Shown in pieces: positions 35,042 through 44,746 of a stretch of 64,000 nt of DNA. The first letter of the stretch is position 1. Each line of letters starts with the position of its first letter. The stretch is from VKMB-3413 sp041027365 (GTDB taxonomy: Bacteria; Pseudomonadota; Alphaproteobacteria; Rhizobiales; Rhizobiaceae). The notes beneath the pieces were generated by a model that saw only the letters and a list, made by a program, of their open reading frames with translations, was not told the DNA's origin and made no database searches. The stretch covers positions 290,572 through 354,571 of the forward strand of contig NZ_JBFTEH010000005.1 of NCBI RefSeq assembly GCF_041027365.1, read 5' to 3'. The position numbers and the translations under genes were made by a program.

Positions 35042-35081
35042 GGCTTTCCATCGGCGTCGGAGGGAGAAGCGCTCCGGACTG

Positions 35082-37727
35082 TCAGAGCCGGAAGATCGGC
35101 GCCCCGAGATCGCGGAAATCGCGCTCGCGGCAGGTGAGCACGATCACCTGCAGGTCGCCGGCCGCGCGCTCCAGCACCCGGTGCATCCGCTCCAGCCGCT
35201 TCTCGTCGGTGTTGACCAGCGCGTCGTCGAGAATGACCGCCGCCGGATGGCCGCCGGTCTTCAGGACATGTGCCAGCGCCAGCCGGGTGACCACCGCCAC
35301 CTGTTCGCGCGCGCCGGCCGAGAGACGCTTGAAGTCCTCGGCGACCCCCGAGCGATGCAGCGCCTTGATCTCCAGCGTCTCCTCGTCGAGCTCGACCTCG
35401 GTCTCCGGATGGATCAGCTTCAGATAGGGCGCGACGCGGCTCTTGATGGGGCCGAGCCAGTGCTCGCGCGCCTCGCGCTGCGCCCGCGCCAGTTCGCCAT
35501 AGAGCAGGCGCGAGGCGTCGGCTTCGAGCTGCAGCCGGGCCCGGCGCGCCTGAAGCACCGCGATCTCGTCGTCGAGCCCGGTGATCGCCTCGCCGAGGCC
35601 GGTCCCGCCGGCGTGCCGGAGTTCGGCCTCCAGCGACAGGATCTCGTCCCGCAGGGCGCCCACCGTCTTGCGGATGCGGTCGAGTCCCGTCCGGCGAGCC
35701 GCCAGCGCCTCGGCCGCAGCCTTGGGATCGGCGGCATCGCGCTCGCGCGCGCGCAATGCCAGAAGCTCGGCCTTCGCTGCGCGGTCGGCTTCGGCGACCG
35801 CCACCGCCTCGGCGAGAGCGGCGCGCGGCTGCGCGTCCTCCGCCGCCCTGGCCTCGGCCCGCAGCCGCTCGGCCTCGGCGGCACGATGGGCGACCTCCGC
35901 CTCGGCGGTCGCGCGGCGGAGCGCCGCGTCGGAGGACGCCCGGCGCGCCTCCTCCAGCGCCGCCTCGGCCACCTGCAGCGCCCGGCGGGTCGATTCGAGC
36001 CGCTCGCGCATCGCGTCCGTCCCGGCCTCGCCGGCCGCCGCGGGATCGAGGTCCGACAGCCGCGCAGCGAGCCGCTCAACGCTTGCCGCCGCCGCTTCGC
36101 GCAAGCGGCCGGCGTCCGCCGGTCCCTCGGGCAGCAGCGCATCGCGCCGCGCCGTCAGCGCCTTGATCTCGGCTTCGAGGTCGCGCGCCTTCGCCCGTTC
36201 GGCGCGCGCGGACTCGACGCCGGCCACCCGCACCCGCTCCAGCAGGGCGGCGAGGACGCCTTCCGCCGCTCGGTGTTCCTCGGCGAGCGCCGCGGCGTCG
36301 CCGCCCGGCTCGATCGTCACCGTGCCGAAGCCGCCGAGCGCATAGGTCGTGCGCTGCGTCACCCGTTGCGCCTCGCCGGCGGGAACGGCCGCACCGGCGG
36401 CATCATGCACCGACCCCGACGCATCGGCCGGCGCGAAGGTCACCGCCGGAGCGGCGACCGTCACGCGCACCGCGCAGTCGCGGCGCCGCGCCTCGGCCGC
36501 CTCGATCGCCTTCAGCGCCTTGTCGTCGATGGTGACGGCGGACAGCGCCTGCTGGCGCCCCCGCAGATCCGCCGCGAGCGCCTCCGCCCGGCCGACCCGC
36601 TCGTCCAGCGCGGCGAGCGCCTGGCGCTCGCGCTCGAGTTCGCGCTGTGCCCGGACAGCCTCCTCGACGCGTTCGGCGAGCCGCGCCGCGTCCCGTGCGC
36701 GCTCGCGGTCCTCGGTCCGGCTCACGACATCGGCCGCGGCCTGGCGCGCCTCGGCATCGACGGCGGCAAAGCCGGCACGGACGGCCGCCGCGCGGGTCTC
36801 CGCTTCCGCGGCAGCCGCGATCAGCGCGTCGCGGCGCTTCAGCCGGTCCAGCGCCTGGTCGCGCACCATCTCGGCATGTTTCCGTGCCGCGTCCGCCGCC
36901 TGCCACTCGCGTTCGCGCTCGCCCGCCCGGCGCGCCGCCTCCTCGGCTTCCTGAAGCGCGGCCTCCGCCTTGCGGACGGTCTCGTCGCGCTCATAGCCCG
37001 TCAGCGTGTGGCGCCGATCGGCGAGGCGCTTCAGCTTGTCTTCCAGCTCGCGCAGCGTCGCCTGCTTCTCCACCCGTTCCGCTTCTGCTGCGGTCAGCCG
37101 CTCCTCGACCGCCTTCAGCGGCGAGCCGGTCTTGGCGCGCAGCGTGTCGGTGAAGAAGCGGTCCTGCAGCGCCTTGGCGGCAGCGGTCAGGGTGCGGCCG
37201 CGCTCGCCGCCGAGGATCTGGCCGACCTCGCCCTCCAGCGACGCCGTCAGCGCGTCCTTGCCGGCGCCGAGGTCGAGGCCGGCATTCGACCGGCCCTGCT
37301 CGACCCACAACAGGCCGAAGGCACCCTGGTGCTCCGACAGCTTCGGCTCGCCGCGGCCCGGCGGCGTGAAGCGCATCAGCTCCGCGAGCTTCTCCTCGAC
37401 CGCATCGCCGGACATCTGCCCGCCGGACCAGCGCAGTTCGGCCGAGGGCCTCTGCAGGAAGGCCTTGGACAGCGAATAGAGGGTCTCGCCGAGTTCGAAG
37501 TCCAGCGACACGAAGGGGCGTCCGGAACCGTGATAGGGCGCGAACGCCTTCACCGCCTCGCCGCTGGCGCGGTGCTTCTGGAAGAAGGCGGCGCGCAGCG
37601 CCGTGAGCAGCGTCGACTTGCCGACCTCGTTGTCGCCGACGATGATGTTGAGGCCGGGTTCGAGGCCGCCGATCTCGGCTTTCACGAGCCCGGCGAAGTC
37701 GGTGACGGTCAGCGTCTTCAGATACAT
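35082..37727 (-). CDS. SMC-like ATPase, YhaN/SbcC-type DNA repair protein
   Basis: An 881-residue ABC-type ATPase of the Rad50/SbcC superfamily. The N-terminal half-site has Walker A GDNEVGKST near residues 31-39, and the C-terminal half has the Walker B/D-loop VILDDALVNTDEKRLERMHR. Between them lie long Ala/Arg/Glu-rich coiled coils. The CxxC zinc-hook of true SbcC/Rad50 is absent, as in YhaN-type proteins. Its partner nuclease gene is immediately upstream (22 bases). Together they would process DNA ends or hairpins. They diverge from ku-ligD. Pairing and family are clear; activity is inferred. Confidence 0.85.
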   Translation of the reverse strand: MYLKTLTVTDFAGLVKAEIGGLEPGLNIIVGDNEVGKSTLLTALRAAFFQKHRASGEAVKAFAPYHGSGRPFVSLDFELGETLYSLSKAFLQRPSAELRWSGGQMSGDAVEEKLAELMRFTPPGRGEPKLSEHQGAFGLLWVEQGRSNAGLDLGAGKDALTASLEGEVGQILGGERGRTLTAAAKALQDRFFTDTLRAKTGSPLKAVEERLTAAEAERVEKQATLRELEDKLKRLADRRHTLTGYERDETVRKAEAALQEAEEAARRAGEREREWQAADAARKHAEMVRDQALDRLKRRDALIAAAAEAETRAAAVRAGFAAVDAEARQAAADVVSRTEDRERARDAARLAERVEEAVRAQRELERERQALAALDERVGRAEALAADLRGRQQALSAVTIDDKALKAIEAAEARRRDCAVRVTVAAPAVTFAPADASGSVHDAAGAAVPAGEAQRVTQRTTYALGGFGTVTIEPGGDAAALAEEHRAAEGVLAALLERVRVAGVESARAERAKARDLEAEIKALTARRDALLPEGPADAGRLREAAAASVERLAARLSDLDPAAAGEAGTDAMRERLESTRRALQVAEAALEEARRASSDAALRRATAEAEVAHRAAEAERLRAEARAAEDAQPRAALAEAVAVAEADRAAKAELLALRARERDAADPKAAAEALAARRTGLDRIRKTVGALRDEILSLEAELRHAGGTGLGEAITGLDDEIAVLQARRARLQLEADASRLLYGELARAQREAREHWLGPIKSRVAPYLKLIHPETEVELDEETLEIKALHRSGVAEDFKRLSAGAREQVAVVTRLALAHVLKTGGHPAAVILDDALVNTDEKRLERMHRVLERAAGDLQVIVLTCRERDFRDLGAPIFRL

Positions 37728-37748
37728 GGGCGCGCCCGTCGCATGAGT

Positions 37749-38882
37749 TCAGCGGCCCTCGCCGGAAAGCCGGCGATGCTCTGCATAGGCCATGCGCAGC
37801 GCCATCGCCGCCGCCTGGCGCTCCGGATCGGCGGGATCCGCGGCTTTCGCCCGCAGACGATCGACGGCGATGCGCACGAAGCCGGAGAGGTCGATCGCGT
37901 CGAGATCCTCGGCGTCCGGCTCGTCCACGAGATCGGCGTCGATCACGGCGAGATCGAACAGCCGCGCCCGCCAGTCATCGAGGAGTTCGTCGAGCGCCAG
38001 CCGCTCGCGCAGCGACAGCGCGCCGGCGAGCGTGACCTTCAACAGCGTGTCCCCCGGGCGCGGAAGGTCGGCCAGGACGTCCTCCAGCGCCGCGATGCTG
38101 CCGTCCAGGCGAACCGCGACCGGCCGCCAGTCGAAGCGCCCGGTCTTCACCCGCTCGATGCGCGGTGCCGTCCCCGCCGCCGCGATCTCGACGATCGCGA
38201 CATGGCCGGGCGCGTTGGCAGGATACCGGTCGGGCTCGGGCGTCCCGGAATAGACGGTCCTGTCCGCGATCTCGACGAAACCGTGCCAGTCGCCGAGCGC
38301 CAGATAGTCGAGCTGCGCCCGCGCCGCCCGGTCGTCGGCGATGGGATTGCCGGATTCGGCCGCCTCCGGCAGGCGGTTGGCGACGGATCCATGGGCGAGG
38401 CCGACGCGCGCGGCACCCGGCGCCGTCTCGGCCGCATCGAACCAGGCCGTCAGGTCGGCGCCCTCGTGGCGACGGGTCAGCGGCGCCGGCAGGATCGCGA
38501 AGCGCCCGTCGCAGAGCGAGATCGGCTCCGGCCGGTCGGCGACGACGACATTGGCGATGCCCAGCCGCTCGGCGAGGCGCGGCAGCCGTGTCCACACGCT
38601 GACGGGCAGCGCGGCGTCGTGATTGCCGGGCAGCATCACCCAAGGACCGGAGAACGCCCGCATCGCCTCCAGCGTCCGGTTGATCTCCTTGTCGGTGACG
38701 GTGTTGTCGTCGAAGGCGTCGCCGGCGACGAGCACAGCGTCGCAATCCCGCTCCGCCGCCAGCGCCGCGATGCGTCCGACGGCCGCCAGCCGCTCCTCGC
38801 GCAGCCTTACCTGCTGCTCGACCTCGAAGCCGCCGAACGGCTTGCCGATCTGCCAGTCGGCCGTGTGCAGAAACCGGATCAC
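37749..38882 (-). CDS. Metallophosphoesterase, YhaO/SbcD-type exonuclease subunit
   Basis: A 377-residue Mre11/SbcD-like nuclease. Metal-binding motifs appear in order: TADWQIGKPF (phosphoesterase motif I, D and the altered HxG position), VLVAGDAFDDNTV, MLPGNHDAAL, then GLAHGSVANR and YLALGDWHGF. The GTG start at 38882 is chosen because the family N-terminus IRFLHTADWQIGKP begins there; the longer open frame reads into the intergenic region. It is translated just before the YhaN/SbcC-like ATPase gene. The canonical DxH of motif I reads DWQ, as in other YhaO-like proteins. Confidence 0.85.
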   Translation of the reverse strand: MIRFLHTADWQIGKPFGGFEVEQQVRLREERLAAVGRIAALAAERDCDAVLVAGDAFDDNTVTDKEINRTLEAMRAFSGPWVMLPGNHDAALPVSVWTRLPRLAERLGIANVVVADRPEPISLCDGRFAILPAPLTRRHEGADLTAWFDAAETAPGAARVGLAHGSVANRLPEAAESGNPIADDRAARAQLDYLALGDWHGFVEIADRTVYSGTPEPDRYPANAPGHVAIVEIAAAGTAPRIERVKTGRFDWRPVAVRLDGSIAALEDVLADLPRPGDTLLKVTLAGALSLRERLALDELLDDWRARLFDLAVIDADLVDEPDAEDLDAIDLSGFVRIAVDRLRAKAADPADPERQAAAMALRMAYAEHRRLSGEGR

Positions 38883-38985
38883 GCTCGCCTGACCGCCGCT
38901 CGTCCTCGTTCCGAATCGCCATGCCCTCGGGCCCGACCTTGCTAACCCATTGAGCGCGCTCCGCAAGAGCGGCTCTCGCGATCCT

Positions 38986-39033
38986 CGAGTCATTTCAACG
39001 GCTTTCGCCCGCCCAAGATTCTGAAATGACTCG
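38986..39033. repeat. 12-base perfect inverted repeat in the divergent repair-gene promoter region
   Basis: CGAGTCATTTCA (38986-38997) is exactly inverted as TGAAATGACTCG (39022-39033), separated by 24 bases. It lies between the SbcD-like gene and ku, 12 bases upstream of the candidate EcfG promoter. Possible double operator or cruciform; no regulator is assigned. Confidence 0.55.
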
Positions 39034-39044
39034 CCTTTCCCGAG

Positions 39045-39069
39045 GGAACGACTCCCCCGAGGGGCCGTT
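39045..39069 (+). promoter_or_regulatory. EcfG (general stress response) promoter for ku-ligD
   Basis: GGAAC (39045-39049), a 16-base spacer and CGTT (39066-39069) match the alphaproteobacterial EcfG/RpoE2 consensus GGAAC-N16/17-CGTT. It ends 67 bases before the ku ATG. Rhizobial NHEJ genes are reported to be under RpoE2 control. The match is seen; activity is inferred. Confidence 0.72.
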
Positions 39070-39136
39070 TGTGACCGAGTTGCGGCAGTCTTCCGGGTGC
39101 GGCTCGGCCTCGCCCGCATGTGTCAGGAGTTGAGGA

Positions 39137-40123
39137 ATGGCGCCACGCCCGGTGTGGAAGGGACAGATTCGCCTGTCGCTCGTCTCGATCCCGGTCGAGA
39201 TGTACACGGCGACGAGTTCCTCCGAGACGATCAGCTTCCGCCAGATCCACCGACCGACCGGCAAGCGCATCCACTACGACAAGGTCGTGGAAGGCATCGG
39301 TCCGGTCGACAAGGAGGACATCGTCAAGGGCTACGAGATCGGCAAGGACGAATACGTCATCCTCTCCGAGGAGGAGATCGAGGACGTCAAGCTGGAGACG
39401 AAGAAGACGCTGGAGCTCGTCCAGTTCGTCGACACCTGCTCCATTCCGCCGCTCTACTTCGACAAGCCCTATTACGTCGTGCCGCAGGACGAACTCGCCG
39501 AGGACGCCTTCCGGGTGGTGCGCGACGCGCTGCGCCAGTCGCAGAAGACCGGGCTCGGCCAGCTGTCGCTGCGCGGCAAGGAATATCTCGTCGCCGTCCG
39601 TCCCTGCGGCTCGGGCCTGCTGCTCGAGACGCTGCACTACGAGAACGAGGTGCGGAAGTCGGATTCGCTGTTCGGCGAGATTTCGGAGGAAGAAGCCGAC
39701 GAGGATCTCCTCGCGGTGGCGAACCAGCTGATCGAGAAGAAGAGCTCGGAATTCAACGCCGCCAACTACAAGAACCACTACACCGCCGCTCTGAAGGCGC
39801 TGATCGCCGAGAAGCGCAAGAACGGCGGCCAGGCGATCGCCCACACCGAGGACGAGGACGAAACGCCGCGGCAGACGAAGAGTAACGTCGTCGACCTGAT
39901 GGCGACGCTGAAGAAGAGCCTCGAACAGGGTGGCGGCGGGGAGAAGGAGGAGCCGAAGAAGGCTTCGTCGAGCAGCCGGCGGACGAAGGCGTCGTCTTCG
40001 GGATCCGCCGCCCGCACGGCGAAGTCCTCGGGCTCCTCCGGCAAGACGTCGTCGTCATCGGCCAAGTCCGGCGCCAAGACAGCGGCGAAATCCTCCGCGT
40101 CCGGCCGGCGCAAGAGCGCCTGA
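39137..40123 (+). CDS. ku: Non-homologous end joining protein Ku
   Basis: A 328-residue bacterial Ku, which forms a ring-like homodimer on DNA double-strand ends and recruits LigD. The Ku core is clear: PVWKGQIRLSLVSIPVEMYT at the N-terminus, the IHRPTGKRIHYDKV segment, and the core helices up to about residue 260. The last 65 residues are rich in Ser, Lys and Ala, a basic tail like those that bind DNA and stimulate LigD in other bacterial Ku proteins. ligD follows after 12 bases, so the pair is an operon. Confidence 0.97.
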   Translation: MAPRPVWKGQIRLSLVSIPVEMYTATSSSETISFRQIHRPTGKRIHYDKVVEGIGPVDKEDIVKGYEIGKDEYVILSEEEIEDVKLETKKTLELVQFVDTCSIPPLYFDKPYYVVPQDELAEDAFRVVRDALRQSQKTGLGQLSLRGKEYLVAVRPCGSGLLLETLHYENEVRKSDSLFGEISEEEADEDLLAVANQLIEKKSSEFNAANYKNHYTAALKALIAEKRKNGGQAIAHTEDEDETPRQTKSNVVDLMATLKKSLEQGGGGEKEEPKKASSSSRRTKASSSGSAARTAKSSGSSGKTSSSSAKSGAKTAAKSSASGRRKSA

Positions 40124-40135
40124 CGGAGCGGAGCG

Positions 40136-42916
40136 ATGGCGACGAAGACGGCGGAGCGGCCGAAGGCGAAGACCGCGGGAAAGGGCAAGGCCGGCAGCCA
40201 GGGCAAGGCGCTGCTCGACACCTACCGGCAGAAGCGCGACTTCACCCGCACCCGCGAGCCCTCCGGCGACGATGCGGGAGACGGCGCCGCCGACGGCCTG
40301 TTCTTCTGCGTCCAGAAGCACGACGCGACGCGCCTCCACTACGACTTCCGCATCGAATGGGACGGCGTCCTGAAGAGCTGGGCCGTGACCAAGGGCCCGA
40401 GCCTCGACCCGACGGACAAGCGCCTCGCGGTGCGCACCGAAGACCACCCGATGCAGTACGGCACCTTCGAGGGGACGATCCCGAAGGGCGAATATGGCGG
40501 CGGCACGGTGATGCTCTGGGACCGCGGCACCTGGGAGCCGCGCGAAGATCCGGAGAAAGGCTTCGCCAAGGGCTCGATCAAGATGGACCTGCACGGCGAG
40601 CGCATGCACGGCCACTGGGCGCTGGTCCGCATGAAGCCGCGCGGCAAGGAGACGCGCGAGAACTGGCTGCTGATCAAGGAGAAGGACGAAGAGGCGCATT
40701 ACGGCGAGGGCGAGGAGATCCTCAAGGCCGACACCAGCGTCAAGACCGGCCGCAGCATGGATGCGATCGCGGACGAGTCCGAAGCCGTCTGGGACAGCTC
40801 CCGGCCGGCCCGCGACCAGCCGCAAGCGGGGGTCGAGGACGCGCCGGCGGCCGGCAAGGCCAAGACCGGAGCCAAGGCGCCAGCCAGCCCGAAGACGTCG
40901 AGCGGGCGATCGAAGTCGGCGCCCTCCGGGAAAAGCGGCGCCTCGAAGCGGAAGGCCGCGGGCGCGAAGAAGCCCCTGCCCCTGCCCGACTTCGTCCAGC
41001 CACAGCTAGCGACACTCGTGGACACGGCGCCGGAGGGCGGCGAGTGGCTGCACGAGATGAAGTATGACGGCTACCGCGTCCTCATCGCCGTCGGCGGCGG
41101 GACGGTCCGCTGCTACACCCGCAACGGCCTCGACTGGACGGAGAAATTCGCCCCGATCGCCGAGGCGGCGAAGGCCCTGCCCTGCCGCTCGGCGCTCATC
41201 GACGGCGAGATCGTCGCCTTCGATGCGAGCGGCAAGACGGACTTTTCCACGCTGCAGCAGCACCTCAGCGAGGGCGGCCCGCTCACCTGCTTCTGCTTCG
41301 ACTGTCTTTCCCTCGATGGCGAGGACTTGCGCGACAAGCCGCTGACCGAGCGCAAGGCGGCGCTGGAGGGAATGCTCGCCACGGCCAAATCCGAGACGCT
41401 CCTGTTCAGCGAACACGTCGCGGGCAAGGGGCCGTCGGTCTTCAAGCAGATCTGCGCCGCCGGGCACGAGGGCATTGTCGCCAAGCGCGCCGACGCGCCC
41501 TATCGCTCCGGCCGGGCGAAGAGCTGGCTGAAGGTGAAGTGCACCAAGCGCCAGGAATTCGTCATCGGCGGCTGGAAGCCCTCCGACAAGCGTGGCCGGC
41601 CGTTCTCCTCGATCCTCCTCGGTGTCAACGAGGGCGACGACTTTGTCTATCGCGGCCGGGTCGGCTCCGGCTTCGACGAGACGCGGATGGACGAGCTCGC
41701 CAAGGCCTTCAAGGACCTTGCCCGCAAGACCTCGCCCTTCGCGGCGATTCCGGCCGACGTGAAGCGGCAGGCGAAGTTCGTCGAGCCGACGCTCGTCGCC
41801 GAGATCGAATTCACCGAGATCACCGCCGACGGCCACATCCGCCATGGCGTCTTCAAGGGGCTGCGCGCGGACAAGGGGGCGGACGAGGTGACCGACGAGA
41901 CGCCGGAAAAGACCGCAACCCAGACCAAGGCCGCCGCCAAGGAGGCGTCGGCCCCGGCCAATCCCGCCAAGGCGAAGTCCCGCGAGCCGAAGGCGGGCCC
42001 GTCCAGCGCCGGCGCCAAGAGCAGCGGGCCCGTCGCGGTCGCCGGCATCCGGCTGACCCATCCGGACCGCGTCGTCTTCGAAAGCCAGGGCATCACCAAG
42101 GAAGAGCTGGCCCGCTACTACGAAGCGGCGGCACCGCGCATGCTGCCGCATCTGTCGAACCGGCCCGTCTCGCTGGTGCGCTGCCCCTCGGGCGGACAGA
42201 AGCACTGCTTCTTCCAGAAGCACGATTCCGGCGGCTTCCCGGATGCGGTGAAGACCGTGCCGGTCATCGAGAAGGACGGGTCGACCGAGCAGTATCTGAC
42301 CATGCCGGACGCCTCCGCCGTGGTCGGCGCGGTGCAGATGGGCACGCTCGAATTCCATATCTGGGGCGCGCGCAACGACAGGCTGGACAAGCCCGACCGC
42401 CTGGTCTTCGACCTCGACCCGGACGAGGGCCTCGACTTTTCCGCGGTGAAGCGCGCGGCGTTCGAGCTGCGCGACGCGCTCGCCGAGATCGGCCTCACCA
42501 CCTTTCCGATGGTCACCGGCGGCAAGGGCGTCCACATCGTCGCCCCGCTGGAGCGGCGGCAGGGCTGGGACGAGGTGAAGAACTTCGCCCGCGCCTTCGC
42601 CCACCTCCTCGAATCCCACGAGCCGGAGCGCTTCATCGCGACGATGTCGAAGGCCAAGCGCAAGGGCAAGATCTTCGTCGACTGGCTGCGCAACGACCGC
42701 GGCTCGACGGCGATCTGCCCCTATTCCACCCGCTCGCGAAAGGGAGCGCCGGTGGCGACGCCGGTGAGCTGGGAGGAACTGCAGGATCTGCCCGGCGCGA
42801 ACCTGTTCGACATCCATGCGGTTCTGGAGCGGCTGGACCAGCCGGACCCCTGGGCGGACTACGACGGCGTGCGCCAGTCGATCACCAAGACGATGCTGAA
42901 GACGGTGGGGGCGTAG
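40136..42916 (+). CDS. ligD: Multifunctional DNA ligase D
   Basis: A 926-residue NHEJ enzyme with all three activities. The N-terminal 3'-phosphoesterase is at about 30-200 (RLHYDFRIEWDGVLKSWAVT). The central ATP-dependent ligase is at about 280-590, with adenylated Lys309 in EMKYDGYRV and ALIDGEIV. The C-terminal archaeo-eukaryotic-primase-type polymerase is at about 640-926, with catalytic acids in VFDLDPDEGLDF and the GGKGVHIV motif. Two Lys/Ala/Ser linkers join the domains (about 225-280 and 590-640). The domain order PE-Lig-Pol matches Pseudomonas LigD, unlike mycobacterial Pol-PE-Lig. With Ku it fills, trims and seals broken ends. Confidence 0.96.
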   Translation: MATKTAERPKAKTAGKGKAGSQGKALLDTYRQKRDFTRTREPSGDDAGDGAADGLFFCVQKHDATRLHYDFRIEWDGVLKSWAVTKGPSLDPTDKRLAVRTEDHPMQYGTFEGTIPKGEYGGGTVMLWDRGTWEPREDPEKGFAKGSIKMDLHGERMHGHWALVRMKPRGKETRENWLLIKEKDEEAHYGEGEEILKADTSVKTGRSMDAIADESEAVWDSSRPARDQPQAGVEDAPAAGKAKTGAKAPASPKTSSGRSKSAPSGKSGASKRKAAGAKKPLPLPDFVQPQLATLVDTAPEGGEWLHEMKYDGYRVLIAVGGGTVRCYTRNGLDWTEKFAPIAEAAKALPCRSALIDGEIVAFDASGKTDFSTLQQHLSEGGPLTCFCFDCLSLDGEDLRDKPLTERKAALEGMLATAKSETLLFSEHVAGKGPSVFKQICAAGHEGIVAKRADAPYRSGRAKSWLKVKCTKRQEFVIGGWKPSDKRGRPFSSILLGVNEGDDFVYRGRVGSGFDETRMDELAKAFKDLARKTSPFAAIPADVKRQAKFVEPTLVAEIEFTEITADGHIRHGVFKGLRADKGADEVTDETPEKTATQTKAAAKEASAPANPAKAKSREPKAGPSSAGAKSSGPVAVAGIRLTHPDRVVFESQGITKEELARYYEAAAPRMLPHLSNRPVSLVRCPSGGQKHCFFQKHDSGGFPDAVKTVPVIEKDGSTEQYLTMPDASAVVGAVQMGTLEFHIWGARNDRLDKPDRLVFDLDPDEGLDFSAVKRAAFELRDALAEIGLTTFPMVTGGKGVHIVAPLERRQGWDEVKNFARAFAHLLESHEPERFIATMSKAKRKGKIFVDWLRNDRGSTAICPYSTRSRKGAPVATPVSWEELQDLPGANLFDIHAVLERLDQPDPWADYDGVRQSITKTMLKTVGA

Positions 42917-43057
42917 AAATCGCCGCGCTCTGCCGCATCCGCTTCAGACTCGGTTCAATCGTCAGGGTCTGAAAGCCCCCGTCCGACGAACCGCGTGACG
43001 TCTCCGCGCCGCCGCCGGGCCTCGTGATGCTGAAGCGCGGCACCCGACCCGAACCGC

Positions 43058-44746
43058 TCAATCCCCCGCGAACGCCTCGACCTTCACCTCGCGCTCGCGC
43101 GGCAGGTAGACGGCCCGGTCCGGGACATCCGCGCCTTCGGATTCCAGCCGTGCGGCGACCTTGAGCATCTCCTCGCGCAGTCGGCAGTGCATCCCCCACG
43201 CCGAGACAGGGTCCTCGCCGGTCACGGTGAAGCGCAGGACCATGCCGTTCCAGTCGTGGTCGATCACCTGCGCCTTGGCCTGGTCCTTCTGGATCACGTC
43301 GTCGCTCTCCTCGACGAATTTCCCGAAGGCCTCGCGCAGCTTGTCGACATCCGCCCGGTGGTCGAGACGCAGGACCACCGGCTTGATCAGGCTCGCATCC
43401 TGCTTGGTCCAGTTCTCCAGCGTGTTGGACACGAGCTGGGAGACCGGCACCATCAGGCGGCGGTTGTCCCAGCTCTTCAGCTGGACATAGGTGAAGTTGA
43501 TCTTCTCGACGTAGCACCAGTCGCCCGCGTAGAGGACCGCGTCGCCGATGCGGGCGGTCTTGGCGAGCGCGATCTGCAGGCTGGACATGATGTTGGCGAG
43601 CACGCTGCGGGCGGCGAAGGCGAAGATCAGGCCGAGGACGCCGGCCGAGGCGAGCAGCGAGAAGCCGAGCGTCTGGAAGGCGTTCACCTGGATCAGCACC
43701 AGTGCCGCGCCGACCAGGAAGGCGACGACGATGGCGGCCCGGCGCGCCGCCGAGATGTTGGTGTAGAGGTCGCGCTGTTCCGCCGCCTCGGCGTCGCCCA
43801 GCTCGCGGATATTGTGCTGCACGACCCGCTCCAGCACCGCATCGACGATCCGCACCGCGATCAGTGCCAGCGCGATGACGATGAGGACTGTCTGCAACGG
43901 ACCGAGGAAGGCGTTGACGGCGCCGGAGAAGGTGAAGAGCCAGGACCGCACGAGCGAGAAGGTGCCGACGCACACGAACAGCGCGACGGGCAGTTGCACC
44001 GCGTCGAGGATGCCGGCCGCCAGCCGGTAGCGCCGGTGCTGCTTCAGGCGGCCGAGCCAGACATAGACCAGCGCCGCCGCGCCGAGACCGATCAGGAACA
44101 CAAGCGGCAGCGCGATCACCTCCCACCAGGCGAGCGTCCAGAAGGCGGTCTTGCGCATCCAGGCCGGCAGCGAGCGCTCGAATGCGGTGGGGCCGTAGTA
44201 GGCGTACATCTCGTTGATGTTGCCGACCGTCTGGCGCGAGAACAGCCAGACGGGGTCGCCGTCCTTCGGCTTCACCCGCGCGATGCGGATCGACACCGGG
44301 CGCCCCGGCAGATCGATGATCGCCAGGCGGATGTTGCGGCGCGGCTCGCCGGCCAGGGGGTTCTTCGACGAGGCGTTGGCCTCGAGCGCATCCGGCCGGT
44401 CCGGCAGGTCGCCCCAGTCGAGCCACATGGCATGCCGGACGATCTGGTTCAGCCGGCGCGCGAGGACGGGACCCAGCGCCGCCTGCTTCTGCGGGTCCAT
44501 GTTCGACAGGTCCAGCATGTGCGCCGCCGTCTTCCAGGCATCCGCCTTGGCGGCGAAGAGGAAGCTCTCCATCATCGCCTGCGGCGTCTCGCGGTTGACG
44601 GTGTCCGGCACGGGTCCGAGGCCGGCGTTGATCGTGTCCTCGCTGTAATAATGGCTGCTGCCGGTATCCGACGTCTGCGCCAGTGCGGGCGCGGCGAGAA
44701 GCGGCAGGAGGATGATGGCGGCAAGGATGCGGAAGCTGCGCGGCAC
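43058..44746 (-). CDS. Mechanosensitive ion channel, MscS family (large)
   Basis: A 562-residue protein if started with GTG at 44746, which follows GAGAGG and yields a clean signal peptide (FRILAAIILLPLLAAPALAQ); the frame stays open to an ATG at 44884. A periplasmic N-terminal region of about 200 residues is followed by about five membrane helices. The pore and beta domain (VLGLIFAFAARSVLANIMSS, RIGDAVLYAGDWCYVEKI) are typical of MscS. It opens to release solutes on hypo-osmotic shock. Larger than E. coli MscS because of the exported N-terminal domain. Convergent with ligD. Confidence 0.87.
   Translation of the reverse strand: MPRSFRILAAIILLPLLAAPALAQTSDTGSSHYYSEDTINAGLGPVPDTVNRETPQAMMESFLFAAKADAWKTAAHMLDLSNMDPQKQAALGPVLARRLNQIVRHAMWLDWGDLPDRPDALEANASSKNPLAGEPRRNIRLAIIDLPGRPVSIRIARVKPKDGDPVWLFSRQTVGNINEMYAYYGPTAFERSLPAWMRKTAFWTLAWWEVIALPLVFLIGLGAAALVYVWLGRLKQHRRYRLAAGILDAVQLPVALFVCVGTFSLVRSWLFTFSGAVNAFLGPLQTVLIVIALALIAVRIVDAVLERVVQHNIRELGDAEAAEQRDLYTNISAARRAAIVVAFLVGAALVLIQVNAFQTLGFSLLASAGVLGLIFAFAARSVLANIMSSLQIALAKTARIGDAVLYAGDWCYVEKINFTYVQLKSWDNRRLMVPVSQLVSNTLENWTKQDASLIKPVVLRLDHRADVDKLREAFGKFVEESDDVIQKDQAKAQVIDHDWNGMVLRFTVTGEDPVSAWGMHCRLREEMLKVAARLESEGADVPDRAVYLPREREVKVEAFAGD

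Noticed and set aside
35082..37727. Naming the ATPase as true SbcC/Rad50.
   Set aside because: The CxxC zinc hook is absent from the coiled-coil region, which fits YhaN-type relatives better.
35181..38945. A 1254-residue plus-strand frame opposite the SbcC/SbcD-like genes.
   Set aside because: Arg/Gly/Leu-rich text with no domain or ribosome site; the minus-strand genes have diagnostic Walker and phosphoesterase motifs.
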